Assembly (NCBI GenBank): GCA_003184365.1
Contig: NKYR01000209.1
Span: forward strand, 1-40,686
Reading direction: 5' to 3'
DNA from: Evernia prunastri
Taxonomy: Eukaryota > Ascomycota > Lecanoromycetes > Lecanorales > Parmeliaceae
Length of the DNA stretch: 40,686 nucleotides
Position 1 is the first letter of the stretch. Every line of letters begins with the position of its first letter. The position numbers and the translations under genes were made by a program. Of the stretch, positions 21,976 through 33,013 are shown piece after piece. The notes beneath the pieces are model-generated. The model saw only the letters and a list, made by a program, of their open reading frames with translations. It was not told where the DNA came from and did not search any database.

Positions 21976-22719
21976 ACTGCTCTTCTTCGGTCGCACTCAT
22001 GCTTTTCCCGACATGTTTTATCGATTTCCGATACGAAATTGAAGGTGCATGTTCAAGCGCACTGGCGACGAAACGCCGCAACTAAGTAGCACGACAGCAG
22101 TCAAGGAGCAGAACAGCTGTACCCGCGAGCCTCACACTGGTTGTTCAACATCATAAAATTTCCGATCGCAAGATTCCCCGTGTGTGACTTAGCTTACGCG
22201 GCCCTTTTGGTAGAGAAGATCTCCGCGGCTCTCAACCGCGAGCCCAGAAACAAGGAAGAAGTTCGGCAAGGCATGAAGAATCTTAGTTGCGCAGACACAT
22301 GTTCTATTGTGGATTCTTGACTTCTATCTGTGTAAAATTTAGGATGGGAAAATTCAGGTGGAAGAGGCCACTGCAAAAGCCACGTGTAGCATAGATGCGC
22401 ATCGCGGTACCTAAAGTTTACTAATGCTAAACGCACCAACTGGATAAGCGCTATGCGATGGCACGGTCTACAGTGCCGCAACTCATGGTATTGGATTGCG
22501 TACTCCATACCGTCCAGCTAATTTAGGAAGCACTTGCAAGCGAATACGCGCAGGAAGTGTTGATCCGGTGCCGGCGACAGAACTCTCGAGACTCGTTCGT
22601 CTTTCACGAACTAGCATCGCAGACCCTGGTGCGGGCAACTGACTGCTTGGTAATGCGCTTCCGTCTTTAAACCGGAAATCCCATCTGTGTATTTCTATTA
22701 GTCAAGGCTTCAATTGCTG
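21976..22719. other. Intergenic, nothing recognised
   Basis: No supported gene. The 104-codon frame at 22194-22508 (-) has no recognisable domain, partner exon or promoter. Confidence 0.45.
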
Positions 22720-25700
22720 TCATTTATGACTCCTCCGATTGAAAAGCCTCAGCGCCCCGAAAGCTATCACTCTGTACGCCGTGCCCAACACAAACAGCAC
22801 CACTAGGTCTAAGCTGTAGTGACCCAACTTGAACCCTGTCGCCGACGCCGCATCATGGATCTGGTAAAGATAGCGATAAGGCGTGATATCCTCCGTGAAA
22901 TAGGCTTCCGCCAGCCACGTCCCGGGACTCATTCTCCAAAGCCACGTCATGTGCCATCCGTTCACCTTACGCAGAGTCGGCTTGCCGCCACTGATGATGC
23001 CAAGTACGAGACTTGCCATGGTGGCAATCAACGGTCCATCTTCTCGCCTGGTCACCATCGAGACGCATGACGAAAGGCCGTAAATACAATGGAAGTAAAG
23101 GAGATTGGCAATGAATGCCGCGCCCCACGATATCCTAGGTGTTGCGAGATACATGAAGAGAATCGTGAAGTGAAGGCTGGATAGGATTATTCTAGGCAGT
23201 GTAGAGAAGACCTTGCCCATGTAGTATGCGAAGCGATTGTGTCCCGAGGAAGCTTCGCGCGCGTAGACCAATTTTTCTTCGCCAAAGACCTTGACGCCTG
23301 GTGGGCTTGCGATTATTCCGCTGGCTACGGCAATAAGCAATGACATCTCGGGCACCGAGGTATAATCCACTGATGACGAGAGAAGCTCATAGGGATGGTG
23401 GAAGATGCCACGAAAGATGATACCATCTTCGCTCGTTTCAGCGAGACCAAGAAGGAGTCCTGCAAAAGCAGCGACGCCGATCTCTGCGTAGAAGCTGGAC
23501 CTTAGTCTGTATTGTTGTAGGAGAGCTCGCCTAAGGCAGAAGTAGGTCTGGCGGTACCAAGGCGCGCCTCGCATTCGAACAGTCGTGGCCAAGGCCGTCA
23601 CCTCTGCGTTGGAAGGACTTGAGCCGGAAACCCCTGTCGCTGCCCTCATGGCTTCTTGTCGATACGTCCATTGCTCGATCAAATGTGAGACATCGGTGTC
23701 GCCCAACTTCTTGTATAGATGACCTTGACCTGCGATAATATCCATTATGGTGTCCGCGGGGTTATGGCTCTCGGGAAAGTTGAACCCAGTCTTCAAAATA
23801 TGCTTGCGCCTCTGCCTCTTCACCAGAATATATCACTCTTCCCGCACCAAGTAGTAGAACGCTATCGAGCGCTTGGAAGATCTCGTGCCTTGGCTGGTGG
23901 ATAATTGTCACGACAGTGATGCCCAATCGTGAAACAGCTCTCAGTATCGACATGATAGACGACGCGGATGTTGCGTCAAGGCCTGATGTTTGTAGAAATT
24001 GTATGGTGTGATATGACTTAATTATTTTTACTGCTTTTCTGGAGAAGGATATCCTTCTCCTTATATGGCCAATATGTCTATGTTGCCACCAAATGTACTC
24101 CGAAATTTCTACCTGACACGCTGTCCTCACAGTACAATTATCTATGGTGGCGGTAATCACACCACCGCCAAGGCTTGGGAGGCGTTGCCACCACATTGCC
24201 AAGTGTGAGAAATATGGATAATGTGGAAGGAATACCATGGTCCATTTCGCCATGGCGTATAGCCTCAATATGGCTCATGGCTCAAATGGCCTCAAATCCA
24301 ACAATGTTGGCTCGTCCAGAAAAAGTGCCATGGGAGCAGCAGCCAGCTCCATGCCAATACTAACACGCTTGCGCTCTCCACCCGAGATAATTGATGTGGC
24401 GGTACTACCGACCCGCGAACTCTGCACATGCGACAAATGCAGACACCTCAGTACAAGGTCCACATGCTTCTGAATATCTTGATCGCCCCAGTCTGATGGT
24501 AATCGTATCCGCGCAGAATGCAGGATGTTTTCGCGCACTGTGAGCTCGGGCAAAACGACATCATCTTGGGGCACATAGCCGATGACTTTCTTGTATTTGG
24601 AAGCCACGCCGGCGCTGCCGTTGATTTTGGTGACACCTCCAGTGTGCGAATGCTTGCCCATGAGGACGTTGACGAAAGTTGACTTGCCGGCACCAGAGGC
24701 GCCCATGATGCCCCAGAAGCTTCCTTTGGTAATTTCGCCGGTGACTCGAGACAGGATAGGTTGTTTAGAGCCCTTGGGCTGATAGCTGAGATTGCCGAAT
24801 TCGAAGAGAAGACCAATACTCGCCGTAGCAGTGCATCTCGACAGGGATTGAACGAATGCTGGATATTGTTGTCTGGTCCCTCGCCCTCCGTTGCATCATT
24901 TTCATCAAAAGCGAATTCATTGTCCATAGTCGCTAGGAAACCTGTATTAGCTCGCCTAACGCCAGAGATCCTGGATTCCAGAGGGATGTTGTCGTCGTGG
25001 ATAGGGAGATACACTTCATTCGGGGCCCCAAAATGGGACAAGGTGATTGCTTTCCTCAACCGCTTTGCCCTTCTGCCGTGTATATGTGTACCTTTCCGTC
25101 CCCGCTTCCAAGGTATCTTTGCACCCAAGACAACAGATATGAGCAACAGATCTAAGATAGTCACCAAGATGAGAGGCAGCACTGATCCGTCTCTGGAACT
25201 ACCAGGTGGGCAAGAAGCGCCGAAGCTGCATTTGGTGGGCTCATAGGCCCCCACCGAGCAAAAGTGGCCCGAGGGACATTTGATCTGTTGCGCACCTCCA
25301 GGTGGGCAATAGTTTCCTTTTTGGCATACAACCGGCTCATAGGGTCCCATTGGAGGAGTTGTTCCACCTGTTAGCCGGACGGTTTGAACGCCCGGAAAGG
25401 GCGGACAGTAGACTGGTGGATCAGTGGCTGTGTTGTTTTGACCTAGGATCATGAAGCCGTCAGCGTCCGTTTGAGCGCTTCCCGACGCATATTGACTGGA
25501 CAACTCACAGAGGAAACCAAGATTGCAACCTGTCGCATTCCATTCACTGGCGTTCTGAATGGAGAGGGCCATGGTGCCCGGCTGCCAACACGGACTCGCC
25601 GAATCCGTTGCGGATACGACCAGGAACCGGTAGAGGTTTGCTGATGCCTCGGTATCATTTTTGCCAGAGCAGTCTTGATCGTCAGGATCTGGGGGTTGGT

Positions 25701-26022
25701 TCTCTCGGGTGATCTCTTCAAACTTTTCGTTTTGTCCTTCACTTTGTATGATGTAGGATGTGGCAACATCTGGAGGATTGCTGGCGGAATTGGGTAGCGC
25801 TCGGAGTGATTCGGGGTTGGATTGGTTGAGTGCGAAGAACCACTTCCCTGTCTGCCCTGAGTAGATGTTGGCAGTTGAATTCGCGATACATCTCCACGCC
25901 TCTTTGCCGATCTCTTCTTGCAAAGCGCATGTGCATTTCTCATCATCAATGAAGAGTGGACCCTGTGGGGCAAGTTGTGTAAGATTGGAAGAGAAGTGAT
26001 TGGAGCCAGCTTCTGCTGCCAT
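22720..26022 (-). pseudogene. ABCG-family transporter gene, broken (Adp1-like half transporter)
   Basis: Read on the minus strand, all parts of a half-size ABCG transporter are present in order. First is an N-terminal extracellular region with Cys-rich CPPF/YCPPGG/GHFCSVG repeats (about 25300-25450). A membrane span VLPLILVTILDLLLIS follows at about 25160. The ATPase has Walker A GASGAGKST (24690), signature SGGERKR (24385), Walker B LFLDEPT (24310), D-loop SGLDAT (23980) and H-loop IIHQPRHE (23900). The membrane domain ends at 22720. Three breaks interrupt it. Walker B and D-loop are split by a 314-bp insert containing stops. A two-base loss near 23790 shifts frame between YFE and KTGFNFP. 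A frame change at 24859-24941 could be an 83-bp intron with a poor GTTTCC donor. No signal peptide is found at the first ATG (26022). It cannot encode a normal transporter. Confidence 0.85.
23987..24304. mobile_element. 314-bp insertion with 4-bp target duplication in the ABC gene
   Basis: Family knowledge requires the ABC reading frame to run from EPT directly into SGLDAT. Here 318 bp separate them: 314 bp plus a TGTT target duplication (plus-strand view: TGTT at 23987-23990 and again at 24305-24308). Neither end offers GT-AG or GC-AG, so it is not an intron. The ends (TGTAGAAATT and AATCCAACAA) do not form clear terminal inverted repeats. Inside are a perfect 20-bp palindrome at 24041-24060, an imperfect hairpin with TGGCGGT/ACCGCCA arms near 24148-24170, and CCATGG repeats near 24236-24255. 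No coding frame is present. It could be a short non-autonomous element or a solo LTR-like relic; the class is unknown. Confidence 0.7.
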
Positions 26023-28212
26023 TGCTGCTGCTATGTTGTATTCGATAGGAAGCCTTGCTTCGCGGACTTTTGATGCATATGAAATTGTATTTGTGTTGGA
26101 AATTTTACAAGTGTCGACTCATTACTCAAGTGAAGTAAGTAAGTCAGTAAGTTAGTAGGTAGGTGTTAAGCTATATTTGCACTGAGGCGGAGTGATGATG
26201 CGGGTAAGTGCTTGAGCTAATCTCCTAATACTCATCTTCCAGTGTTAAGTGTCAACGATGTTGCGCCGAGTGGTGCATTTGCTCCGTGACTCCCCTCCAT
26301 TTAGAGTAATCTTGCCCTTCATGCATGCATGATGCGTGACTCGCGACTTCCAAAATTCCCTTCAATCTTTTCCTTAAGTGAAAACCTTATGCTAGATACA
26401 TCGCCACCTGCGCTTTCTCCAATTCCTGGCTCGGCCATGGCCAGTAGGAAGTTCTGAAAGTGCCGTCCACAGCAATCCACTCAGCAAGTACACCTCTTGT
26501 TTCGTACATGATGGTGGACTTTTTGGGTGAGATGCCTCAATAGAAAAGTATCTCTTGGAGGATCGACTTCGTGAGAGGCGAAAGAGCAGGAAGACTGATG
26601 TTTGGAGCTTGACCCACCCAGGTAAGGTGACTAAGTAAGATAGTTAGCCCAGAAATTTGCTCTCGCCACACGACACCTCGGCAGTCCACCAGATCCTCAA
26701 AAGCTCAGAACCCTCAGCCCTACCAAAAGGTGAATCTTGAACAATCTTTGCTTTCCGCTCTTTCATTTCCAGCTGAGCTGACGGTAATAGAATCAAGATC
26801 GCCAGAAGTCTGAACCTATTTGCTCACCTACTTATCACCATCAAGATATTCGTCATCTGTTACAGATGCGTTTCCACCGTTTGTTTGCACCACGCTAGAA
26901 GAATCGTACCCTTTGCCGTTGCAACCATCCTGTAAACCCCTTAGACAATGATCAGCGACGCAGTTCTTGACTCCGGAGATCTATATCTGTGAGCCTACTC
27001 ACAGGAATCCTTGTCGAAAGTTCTGAAATAATGGATTCCCTATCAAGAGGACACCAATGACTGGCGACGTCAATTTTGAAAACGGGGTAAACATCGCAGA
27101 CTTAATTCATCTTGCGCTATCGCCGTCGGACTTTTCCTGCTTTTTGGCGTCTGCCGTCTTGATCACGAGAAAAGCTGTTCGTATCCGAGCCCGTCGGAAT
27201 CCTCTCCCGACTGCAATTTACGAAAGAATCTTTGAACAAGATTAGTTAAGCAGACGAGGTTGTCGTTGATTCGAGCCTGGATTTCGTTTTTGCCACCAAT
27301 TACTGAGAAGACAGGACTTTCCGGCTACACTCCTCTCTCTGTGCATCTACTTTTAGCGCAGACAAAAATCGTGTATGTCACTCCATTCAAGAGTATTGAT
27401 GAACAGTAACGATGTTGTCTTGTATGAGCTCAAGCGCAATGTTTTGGACTGCGGATTATTGTGTTCGCTCGTGTACTACATGGCCGTGAGCGTCCCTCTT
27501 TTGCACAGGCGAACACGGATTCCGAAAACATGATTGTAAGGGACCGCACTGGGGATGGTCTGCATATGATACTGTCTTGTCCACCAACTGTAACCACTTA
27601 TGAAAACTTCGGGTAGGATATGGGGGCATGATACATGTACATGAAGTGGCAATCGTGCGTGGAGGCGCTTAGCGATGGAAGACATGTGGGGTGGTGATGA
27701 GGATGGACGGTGGCGTTTACGGTCGCAAGTTGTTGGTGTGCAAGCGCCGAGACTTGATGATGCCGCTCTCATTGTTTGTTCGGGTAACATCATAAGAGCA
27801 CATTTCCCTGCAAGCGTATCACTGCCGGCGAACGTGGTGCATCCGAACTCGAAATGTTAAGGTCCCTCTTAATCATTGAGACAGGCATCTATTTCATTGT
27901 TCTAGTGGCCACATACTAATTGACAAAAGAATGTAGAGGAAGCATTCCACTAGTGGTCGTGAACTCATCCCGCGCAAGAAAAGACACACCGAAGCCAACC
28001 CATCTGAGACTCTCTCACTTCTGCATGCAATCATCGCATCCCCAGCAATAGAGACCTCCAGGTATGCCCTGAAAGCCAGACAGCGAGGAGATTCAAGTGA
28101 GCGAACGCGTTGTTGTGAACCAGATACAAAAGACTGTTGCTGCCATCGAAAGCAATGTCTTGCCCCGGTCCGCGAACTCCGTAGGATGCATGGTTGCCGC
28201 CCGTCGACTCAT
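26023..28212. other. Gene-poor 2.2-kb stretch
   Basis: This is the upstream flank of the broken ABC gene, with a short GTAA-type repeat (26133-26164). The remaining open frames (27057-27245 +, 27476-27793 -, 27675-27860 +) are short, overlap on opposite strands and were not accepted. A missing signal-peptide exon of the ABC gene could lie here, but I could not find one. Confidence 0.45.
26133..26164. repeat. GTAA-type microsatellite
   Basis: An imperfect tetranucleotide run (AAGTAAGTAAGTCAGTAAG and variants with GTTA and GTAG) lies about 110 bp upstream of the ABC pseudogene start. Confidence 0.7.
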
Positions 28213-29197
28213 TCAAGTTGGTGCGTCAAACATTTTCACGCAGTTCATTTTGGGGATGGTCATCGGTGGGTGCCTATCGTAATCGTTCTTATAGATGCGG
28301 AGCGGTTTTTCGCCCGCCCAGGTCCAGGTTATCTCCGTGCGGGCGTCTGGTTCTTTGGCGAATGGAAGGAGGGCTCCAGCATCAGCAAGGTGCGCGGAAC
28401 CTTTAGTCTTGCTCATATTTGAGAAGCGCGCGATCTGTTGCTGCGATAGGTGATAGGAGTGAGCTGACAAATTTGGATGCACGAAGGCGCTGTTAATCTG
28501 GTGCTTGTGAGCATTGTCTTCACCTCAAGGTGGGTGTACAAGATTAGTATCTCGCTGGTGCCAACGAACCTCGTCACCTGAATTCCCGCGATCGAATAGC
28601 AGAACACCGCCGAACAACTGGCTCTCCGCCCAGTATCCTACAACACTCGACAGACCGAATGGGTACTTTTGAAATCGCCTGTAGCCATTGTGATAGCAAT
28701 TGATGGGCACTTCATCTGTCTCAAGAGGGGGAGCCAAACGCCCTCCTTGCGGTCCTTGGGATTCGGTGTTCGTAGATGGGTGAGAAGATGCGTATATCTT
28801 TCCCGCCAATGCACTCACCGAAGCTGCTGTTATTTCCAGAAGGCGCAGCACGTGTGCTTGACTACCCAACGACGCTTTCTGGTAGCCTTGGGCCAGCTTT
28901 GTCAAAGTCAGCGAGCGAAATGTGACTCGATAAGATAAAGGGCCAATTTACGTGAGTGTCAACCTTCAAAGCTTGCACCGTGAAGCTTTCTCTGATTTGT
29001 TTGTACTGTTGTATGGCTTCGTTACTCGGGTCTGATTGACTGTCGGTGGGATTCCCATCGATGATCTGAGCGAAGGTCTTTTGGGCAAGGGGCGTCGCCA
29101 GAATTGACTTCAGAATTGTCTCCAGCTGTTGTAGCTTCTCGGCACTGAGATCGGTAAGACGTGCGAATCTGGACTTGTGGTCGACACTTGACTCCAT
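28213..29197 (-). CDS. Conserved fungal protein of unknown function
   Basis: Three exons (29197-28952, 28896-28578, 28523-28213) encode 291 residues. Intron 1 is 55 bp (GTAAAT...AAAG, CGCTGAC branch). Intron 2 is 54 bp (GTGACG...TGAG) with a perfect TACTAAT branch. The N-terminal third (MESSVDHKSRFARLTDLSAE...) is helical and hydrophilic. The middle holds CYHNGYRRFQKYPFGLSSVV, then GYWAESQLFGGVLLFDRGNSG, a pattern I have seen in many hypothetical ascomycete proteins. The C-terminal part contains HPNLSAHSYHLSQQQIARF and then a basic, Pro-poor tail. No signal peptide or membrane span is visible and no catalytic motif is obvious. I know of no function for this family. Exon joins are supported by frame and by the recognisable GYWAE...LFDRG block continuing into EDNAHKHQIN. 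Confidence 0.78.
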
Positions 29198-30437
29198 TTT
29201 GTTATTGTGCTTGGGCCAAATGATGGTTGATGAAGGAGTTGTGTAGCACGAAGGAGATGGAGGAGATTAAGAAGGACAGGGAAAGCGCATTTCTTTTCTA
29301 GCGTATCACTTTCCATTAAGCGAAATGCGGGACAGTGCTCTGATCGGCTACCTGCGCATTACCATCACCTGCAGCTAATCTCCCTGGAGCTTTCTACCAG
29401 ATTAGCCTCCTTCGACTTCGCCATTTCCCACATTTTCCTAAATCTGTCTTGGAAAGACATTTGATTTGATGGCAGACAAGTCTAAAACATGCTTTGCTTC
29501 TCTCCTTGAGCTAAATCGGCCAATGAACGTTGATCGTATTAGGCACACGATACCTACAGAGACTCTCCTCATCTCAGACTTGGCTGCCCGGCCTTAGGGG
29601 TGCAGGAATTCCACTCGTTGATTTGTCTACGGCTTCTCGATACCATGTGTCGTCTATTATTAGTCGTCAGCTGCCTTTGTCGGGAAGCTGCAGTATGCTT
29701 GAGTAATTCCGGAGACCTCCGGACACGCCAACTGACAAGGTGGCCTGAGCGCTGGGCTTTTGAGTCCAGAGGTCATTGGTTTCCACTCTTTTGTCATCGA
29801 ATGTGAGCAGCAAAGACACGGTTTTCAGGAGCGAGTAAGCGCCGATCTTGTTTCGAATTCGTACTGCCCGGTTGAATAATAATATCTGCCACGCCGCCCG
29901 ACGATCCGGCAAAACATGAGATTCACTTTTAATCCTAAATCCCGCGTCCTTGCAACCCAAAAGACCGGGCAGCACTTACTCCTCAAAATTTGCCTCCAGG
30001 ACGAGAGAGTCCTTATGCATACCAGACAGGATCGCCTCGGCAAAAACTGCTGTTTTCTTTTCCTCGTCCAAGCCTGACACAAGAATCTGTCATCGGATTG
30101 CTTTCTGCGCTAACAGCCAATTCTCGATCCACGATGTCGTTGGTCAAGCAACATACAAGCTCACTCTCTTCACAGCAAGGTGACACCAGGCCCACACCAG
30201 AAGGTATCCTTGAAACAACTCCGCCCTGACAGGTGCTGTGTCCCGTGCCAGTACATTCGGACCTGACACTATGAGCTGTTTTGCCATGTGTAGTCACGAG
30301 CGTCACATGTATTTGAGCAGGGCTCCTCTCCAATGTTCTTTTTCTTGTAATTTTGTCTCTTCATAATTATAAATTAAGTCTACTTCCATCTGTTACCGAT
30401 CAGTTTTAGTAAACCTTTGAAGCACCTCAAGACCAAC
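29198..30437. other. Divergent intergenic region
   Basis: This holds the promoters of the unknown-function gene (-) and the metallopeptidase-like gene (+). The frames at 29667-30333 overlap each other on both strands and look non-coding. An AT-rich stretch at about 30360-30385 lies 50-80 bp before ATG 30438 and may be the core promoter. Confidence 0.45.
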
Positions 30438-31637
30438 ATGGCGACGCCTGCTCCTGAATTCACCATTTTGAATCGAGATGAAAATGGAAAATTCTGCTAC
30501 CAGTATCCAGAATTTCACATGGCCTACCGTGCTGTCTCTCAGTGTATCGCCCTATGTCGAAAGATGCTGGCCCATCCGAGGATTCAGCGTGTTTTCATTG
30601 ATCTAGCTGAAGAATTCGACATAGAGGTCTCAAAGAAACGAGAGGACATACCTTGGTACAAGAGTGGCCAGGATGCGCATCTCCCGGTTAACATGGAGCC
30701 TGGAACCAAGTCCTTCTTCGCGATGATCTACGATCAGTTCCCTGTAGTAATAGTTGACTACACCATCGGACAGCCGGAATGTACGGGTGATCATATCAGA
30801 CGTGCATGGCATCCTGGTTTCACAACCAGCAATCAGTACATTAGACTGAACGGACATGTGAGTGCAACATCGTTTGCCTATTGAAAGATATGCTTGGGCT
30901 GATTGACGAAAATCAAGAGGGTCGGCCACATGGTCGGTGCATTGAACAGGGTAGATGCCAAGAACCGGCCCCAGTATCGAGACGAGTTCAATTCTTTCGT
31001 GTTTATGTATGCGAATACCATACTTCACGAAATGACCCATGTGTTCTTTACCGCTCTCGGCTATGGTCGAGTGTCGACTCCACCCAGCTTCGCACCCGGT
31101 ACTTGGAAGGCTCCACCAGAGGGCGAGTCTGGCCGTAAGTTAGAAGTACTGGCTTTGGGCGGTTGTTTGAACTATTCGCGAGATCCCGTCACCGGGACTG
31201 CGGACAAATTGGTATGCTGGGAACGAACACTCTGATGAAAGTCTCGTTTGTTGGTAACTGAACTAAAATTCCTCTAGAGCGGCGTTCCTTACCTGCATAA
31301 ACGGGACGGTCCATATCGAATCCTGCAGCCGACAATCAACAGCATTGTCGATGGCAGTGAGTACTGATTCGAACCCGATTACCATGCATCGTGTGGCGCT
31401 AATAATGGTTCTCTATCAGATCTTGTGTTTCCCTATCCTCACCACCCCACCCCAGAACTGCAGCACCTGGATCATATGGGCTCAAACTACACTGGTAATA
31501 AGGACATCATCGTGGACCCATACCTGGAGCCTGGCGTGGCGGGCTTCATATCAAAGCCAGAACCATCTAAGATCTTCAACTATCCCCCTGGCCATGGCCT
31601 CGCATGGAATCCAGCTCCTCGTGAACCAACGGCCTGA
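30438..31637 (+). CDS. HExxH metallopeptidase-like protein
   Basis: Four exons (30438-30857, 30918-31211, 31278-31356, 31420-31637) encode 336 residues. Introns are 60, 66 and 63 bp with donors GTGAGT, GTATGC and GTGAGT. I start at ATG 30438 because its context (ACCAACATGGCG) is a strong fungal start. The frame continues upstream only to a non-ATG codon. The key motif is ILHEMTHVFF (H177, E178, H181), a zincin-type HExxH in a helix. It is followed by a GESG-x-x-L-E segment (E210, E216) that could supply the third zinc ligand, and then LGGCLNYSRDP. There is no signal peptide, so it is probably intracellular. The rest (PYRILQPTINSIVDG, NYTGNKDIIVDPY) is family-specific sequence I cannot assign. 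Peptidase activity is inferred from the motif alone. The first intron uses an AAG acceptor. Confidence 0.8.
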
Positions 31638-32709
31638 CAAGAGGGGGACTTTGGTGACGAGTGGAAACGGTAGCAGGTGTCTGCACTGGGTGGATGACAA
31701 TGGCTCCAATTAGGGTCTATGAAGCGAGGCAGGGTGTTTTTCTTCTTACAATGCCGAGACACTCTACTCTCCTTCTCTTCATTCATAGCATTAGCGGCAG
31801 CATCACTCAGATTGTTGATGCTGTATCTTGAATACAATCTCTCTCTCTAGGCTCGAACGAGCTTCCAAATGCAAGAGCCCTGGCGCGAACCGTGCCTGTA
31901 CTACACTCTGGGACGCAGCCTCCCCCTGTCGAGCAATGCTTGTGAGAGAGAATGAGCAGATTAGTCATCTCCGGCTCGAAGCGCTAATTATGGTGGGAGC
32001 AGAGTAGGTTATTACTAATCACTGATTAAGCTACACAGATCTTTGATCCTCACCTAATGGACGCCCTCGGTTGGAAACAAGCTGTCTTGTCTGAGTACCC
32101 AGCACGCTTCTCTCTACTCAACCTCTGAGAGGGGCCAAAACAAGTTAAGATGAAACAGACTTCGCTCCACCAATCTTCTAGTGAGAATAGCGGCCAATCG
32201 CCTACAGTGCGAGAAATGATGCCTACTGGAGACGTCCTCATCCCCACTGCCGTCTGGCCGGAGAGACACAAAACCGCCATTCTTCTGCCAGGTTTTTGCA
32301 TTAGATTGCAAGTCATGGACCTTGCTGAACTTGCAGTAGGCAACTTTTATCCAACGTACAGACGAAAAGTAGCCCTAAATCATTGGCCTACAGGACATGC
32401 AGTCAATATTCACGCCTGCATGACAGGGGGTTAGTAGGCCTTAATATCGCTTATATCGTTTCAGGCCTTGGTTGGAATGTTGGAATACGTGTCCTCTACA
32501 GGGGAGGTAGCTCATTAGGAAGCAGCATAAGTAGCTGGCTTCTATCTGCATTTGACTCTTCATTCGAATTGATCTCTTTCAGAGTCATAGCATTCTTTCG
32601 TTCCTCTTCCGTAGCCACGCAAGTAACACGGTGTCACCTGATATCCAGTTTCTACTCCCATTAGCACATTCCTCTATCATTCCACTCACAGCCACACCCC
32701 ACTGCCCAA
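31638..32709. other. Intergenic, nothing firmly recognised
   Basis: No supported gene. Overlapping frames at 32050-32434 on both strands were not accepted. The segment next to 32640 leads directly into the N-containing zone and may be transposon-derived. Confidence 0.4.
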
Positions 32710-32810
32710 ATGGCTTCCGCGTCCATGACAGCTCGTTCCAAGGCAAACAGCCAGCCGACTTCGTCCTCCAAGTCCAAAGCCACGTCCAAGACGTCCAAAA
32801 CCAGGTCCAA
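32710..32810 (+). CDS. Partial ORF entering an assembly N (plus strand)
   Basis: ATG 32710 opens a frame beginning MASASMTARSKANSQPTSS, followed by a Lys/Ser/Thr-rich tract. It runs into the ambiguous base at 32811. Beyond the N the frame becomes Gly-rich and soon stops, so the rest is probably missing. The start looks like the N-terminus of a transposon-encoded or basic nuclear protein; I cannot assign a family. Confidence 0.35.
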
Positions 32811-32811
32811 N
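32811..32811. other. Ambiguous base, probable collapsed gap
   Basis: A single N stands where two convergent, coding-looking N-termini meet. Neither frame continues sensibly on the far side. A hidden gap is more likely than a simple base ambiguity. Confidence 0.6.
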
Positions 32812-33013
32812 GCCTGCTTAGTAGGAGGGGGGGCTGGGAGGGGGGGATGCGATCGATTGCACGTTGAAGGATAGGATGGAGGTCTTCTTCAAGGTAGGGA
32901 TGGGGGACCCAGGTAGGCGTTGCGGCCGCGCTGGGAGGGCCGTTGACGGCGACGGTGAGGTCTGTAAGAAGGGAGGGAGGTGCGTCTATGGTGGGATCTA
33001 TGGTGGGATCCAT
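32812..33013 (-). CDS. Partial ORF entering an assembly N (minus strand)
   Basis: On the minus strand, ATG 33013 opens a frame starting MDPTIDPTIDAPPSLLTDL. It continues with Pro-rich sequence and YLEEDLHPILQRAIDRIPPS for 67 codons up to the N at 32811. The composition looks genuinely coding and is GC-rich compared with its flanks. After the N the same frame turns into a Trp/Thr repeat that is just the antisense of the plus-strand ORF. I read it as the N-terminus of an interrupted gene, possibly of a transposon. Confidence 0.4.

Noticed and set aside
22194..22508. 104-codon minus-strand frame
   Set aside because: No family resemblance, no splice partners and poor coding character.
23987..24304. 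Insert in the ABC gene as an ordinary intron
   Set aside because: No GT-AG or GC-AG pair can be placed that restores EPT-SGLDAT, even after shifting by the 4-bp repeat.
27057..27245. 62-codon plus-strand frame
   Set aside because: Too short, without domain or clear start context, in a gene-poor zone.
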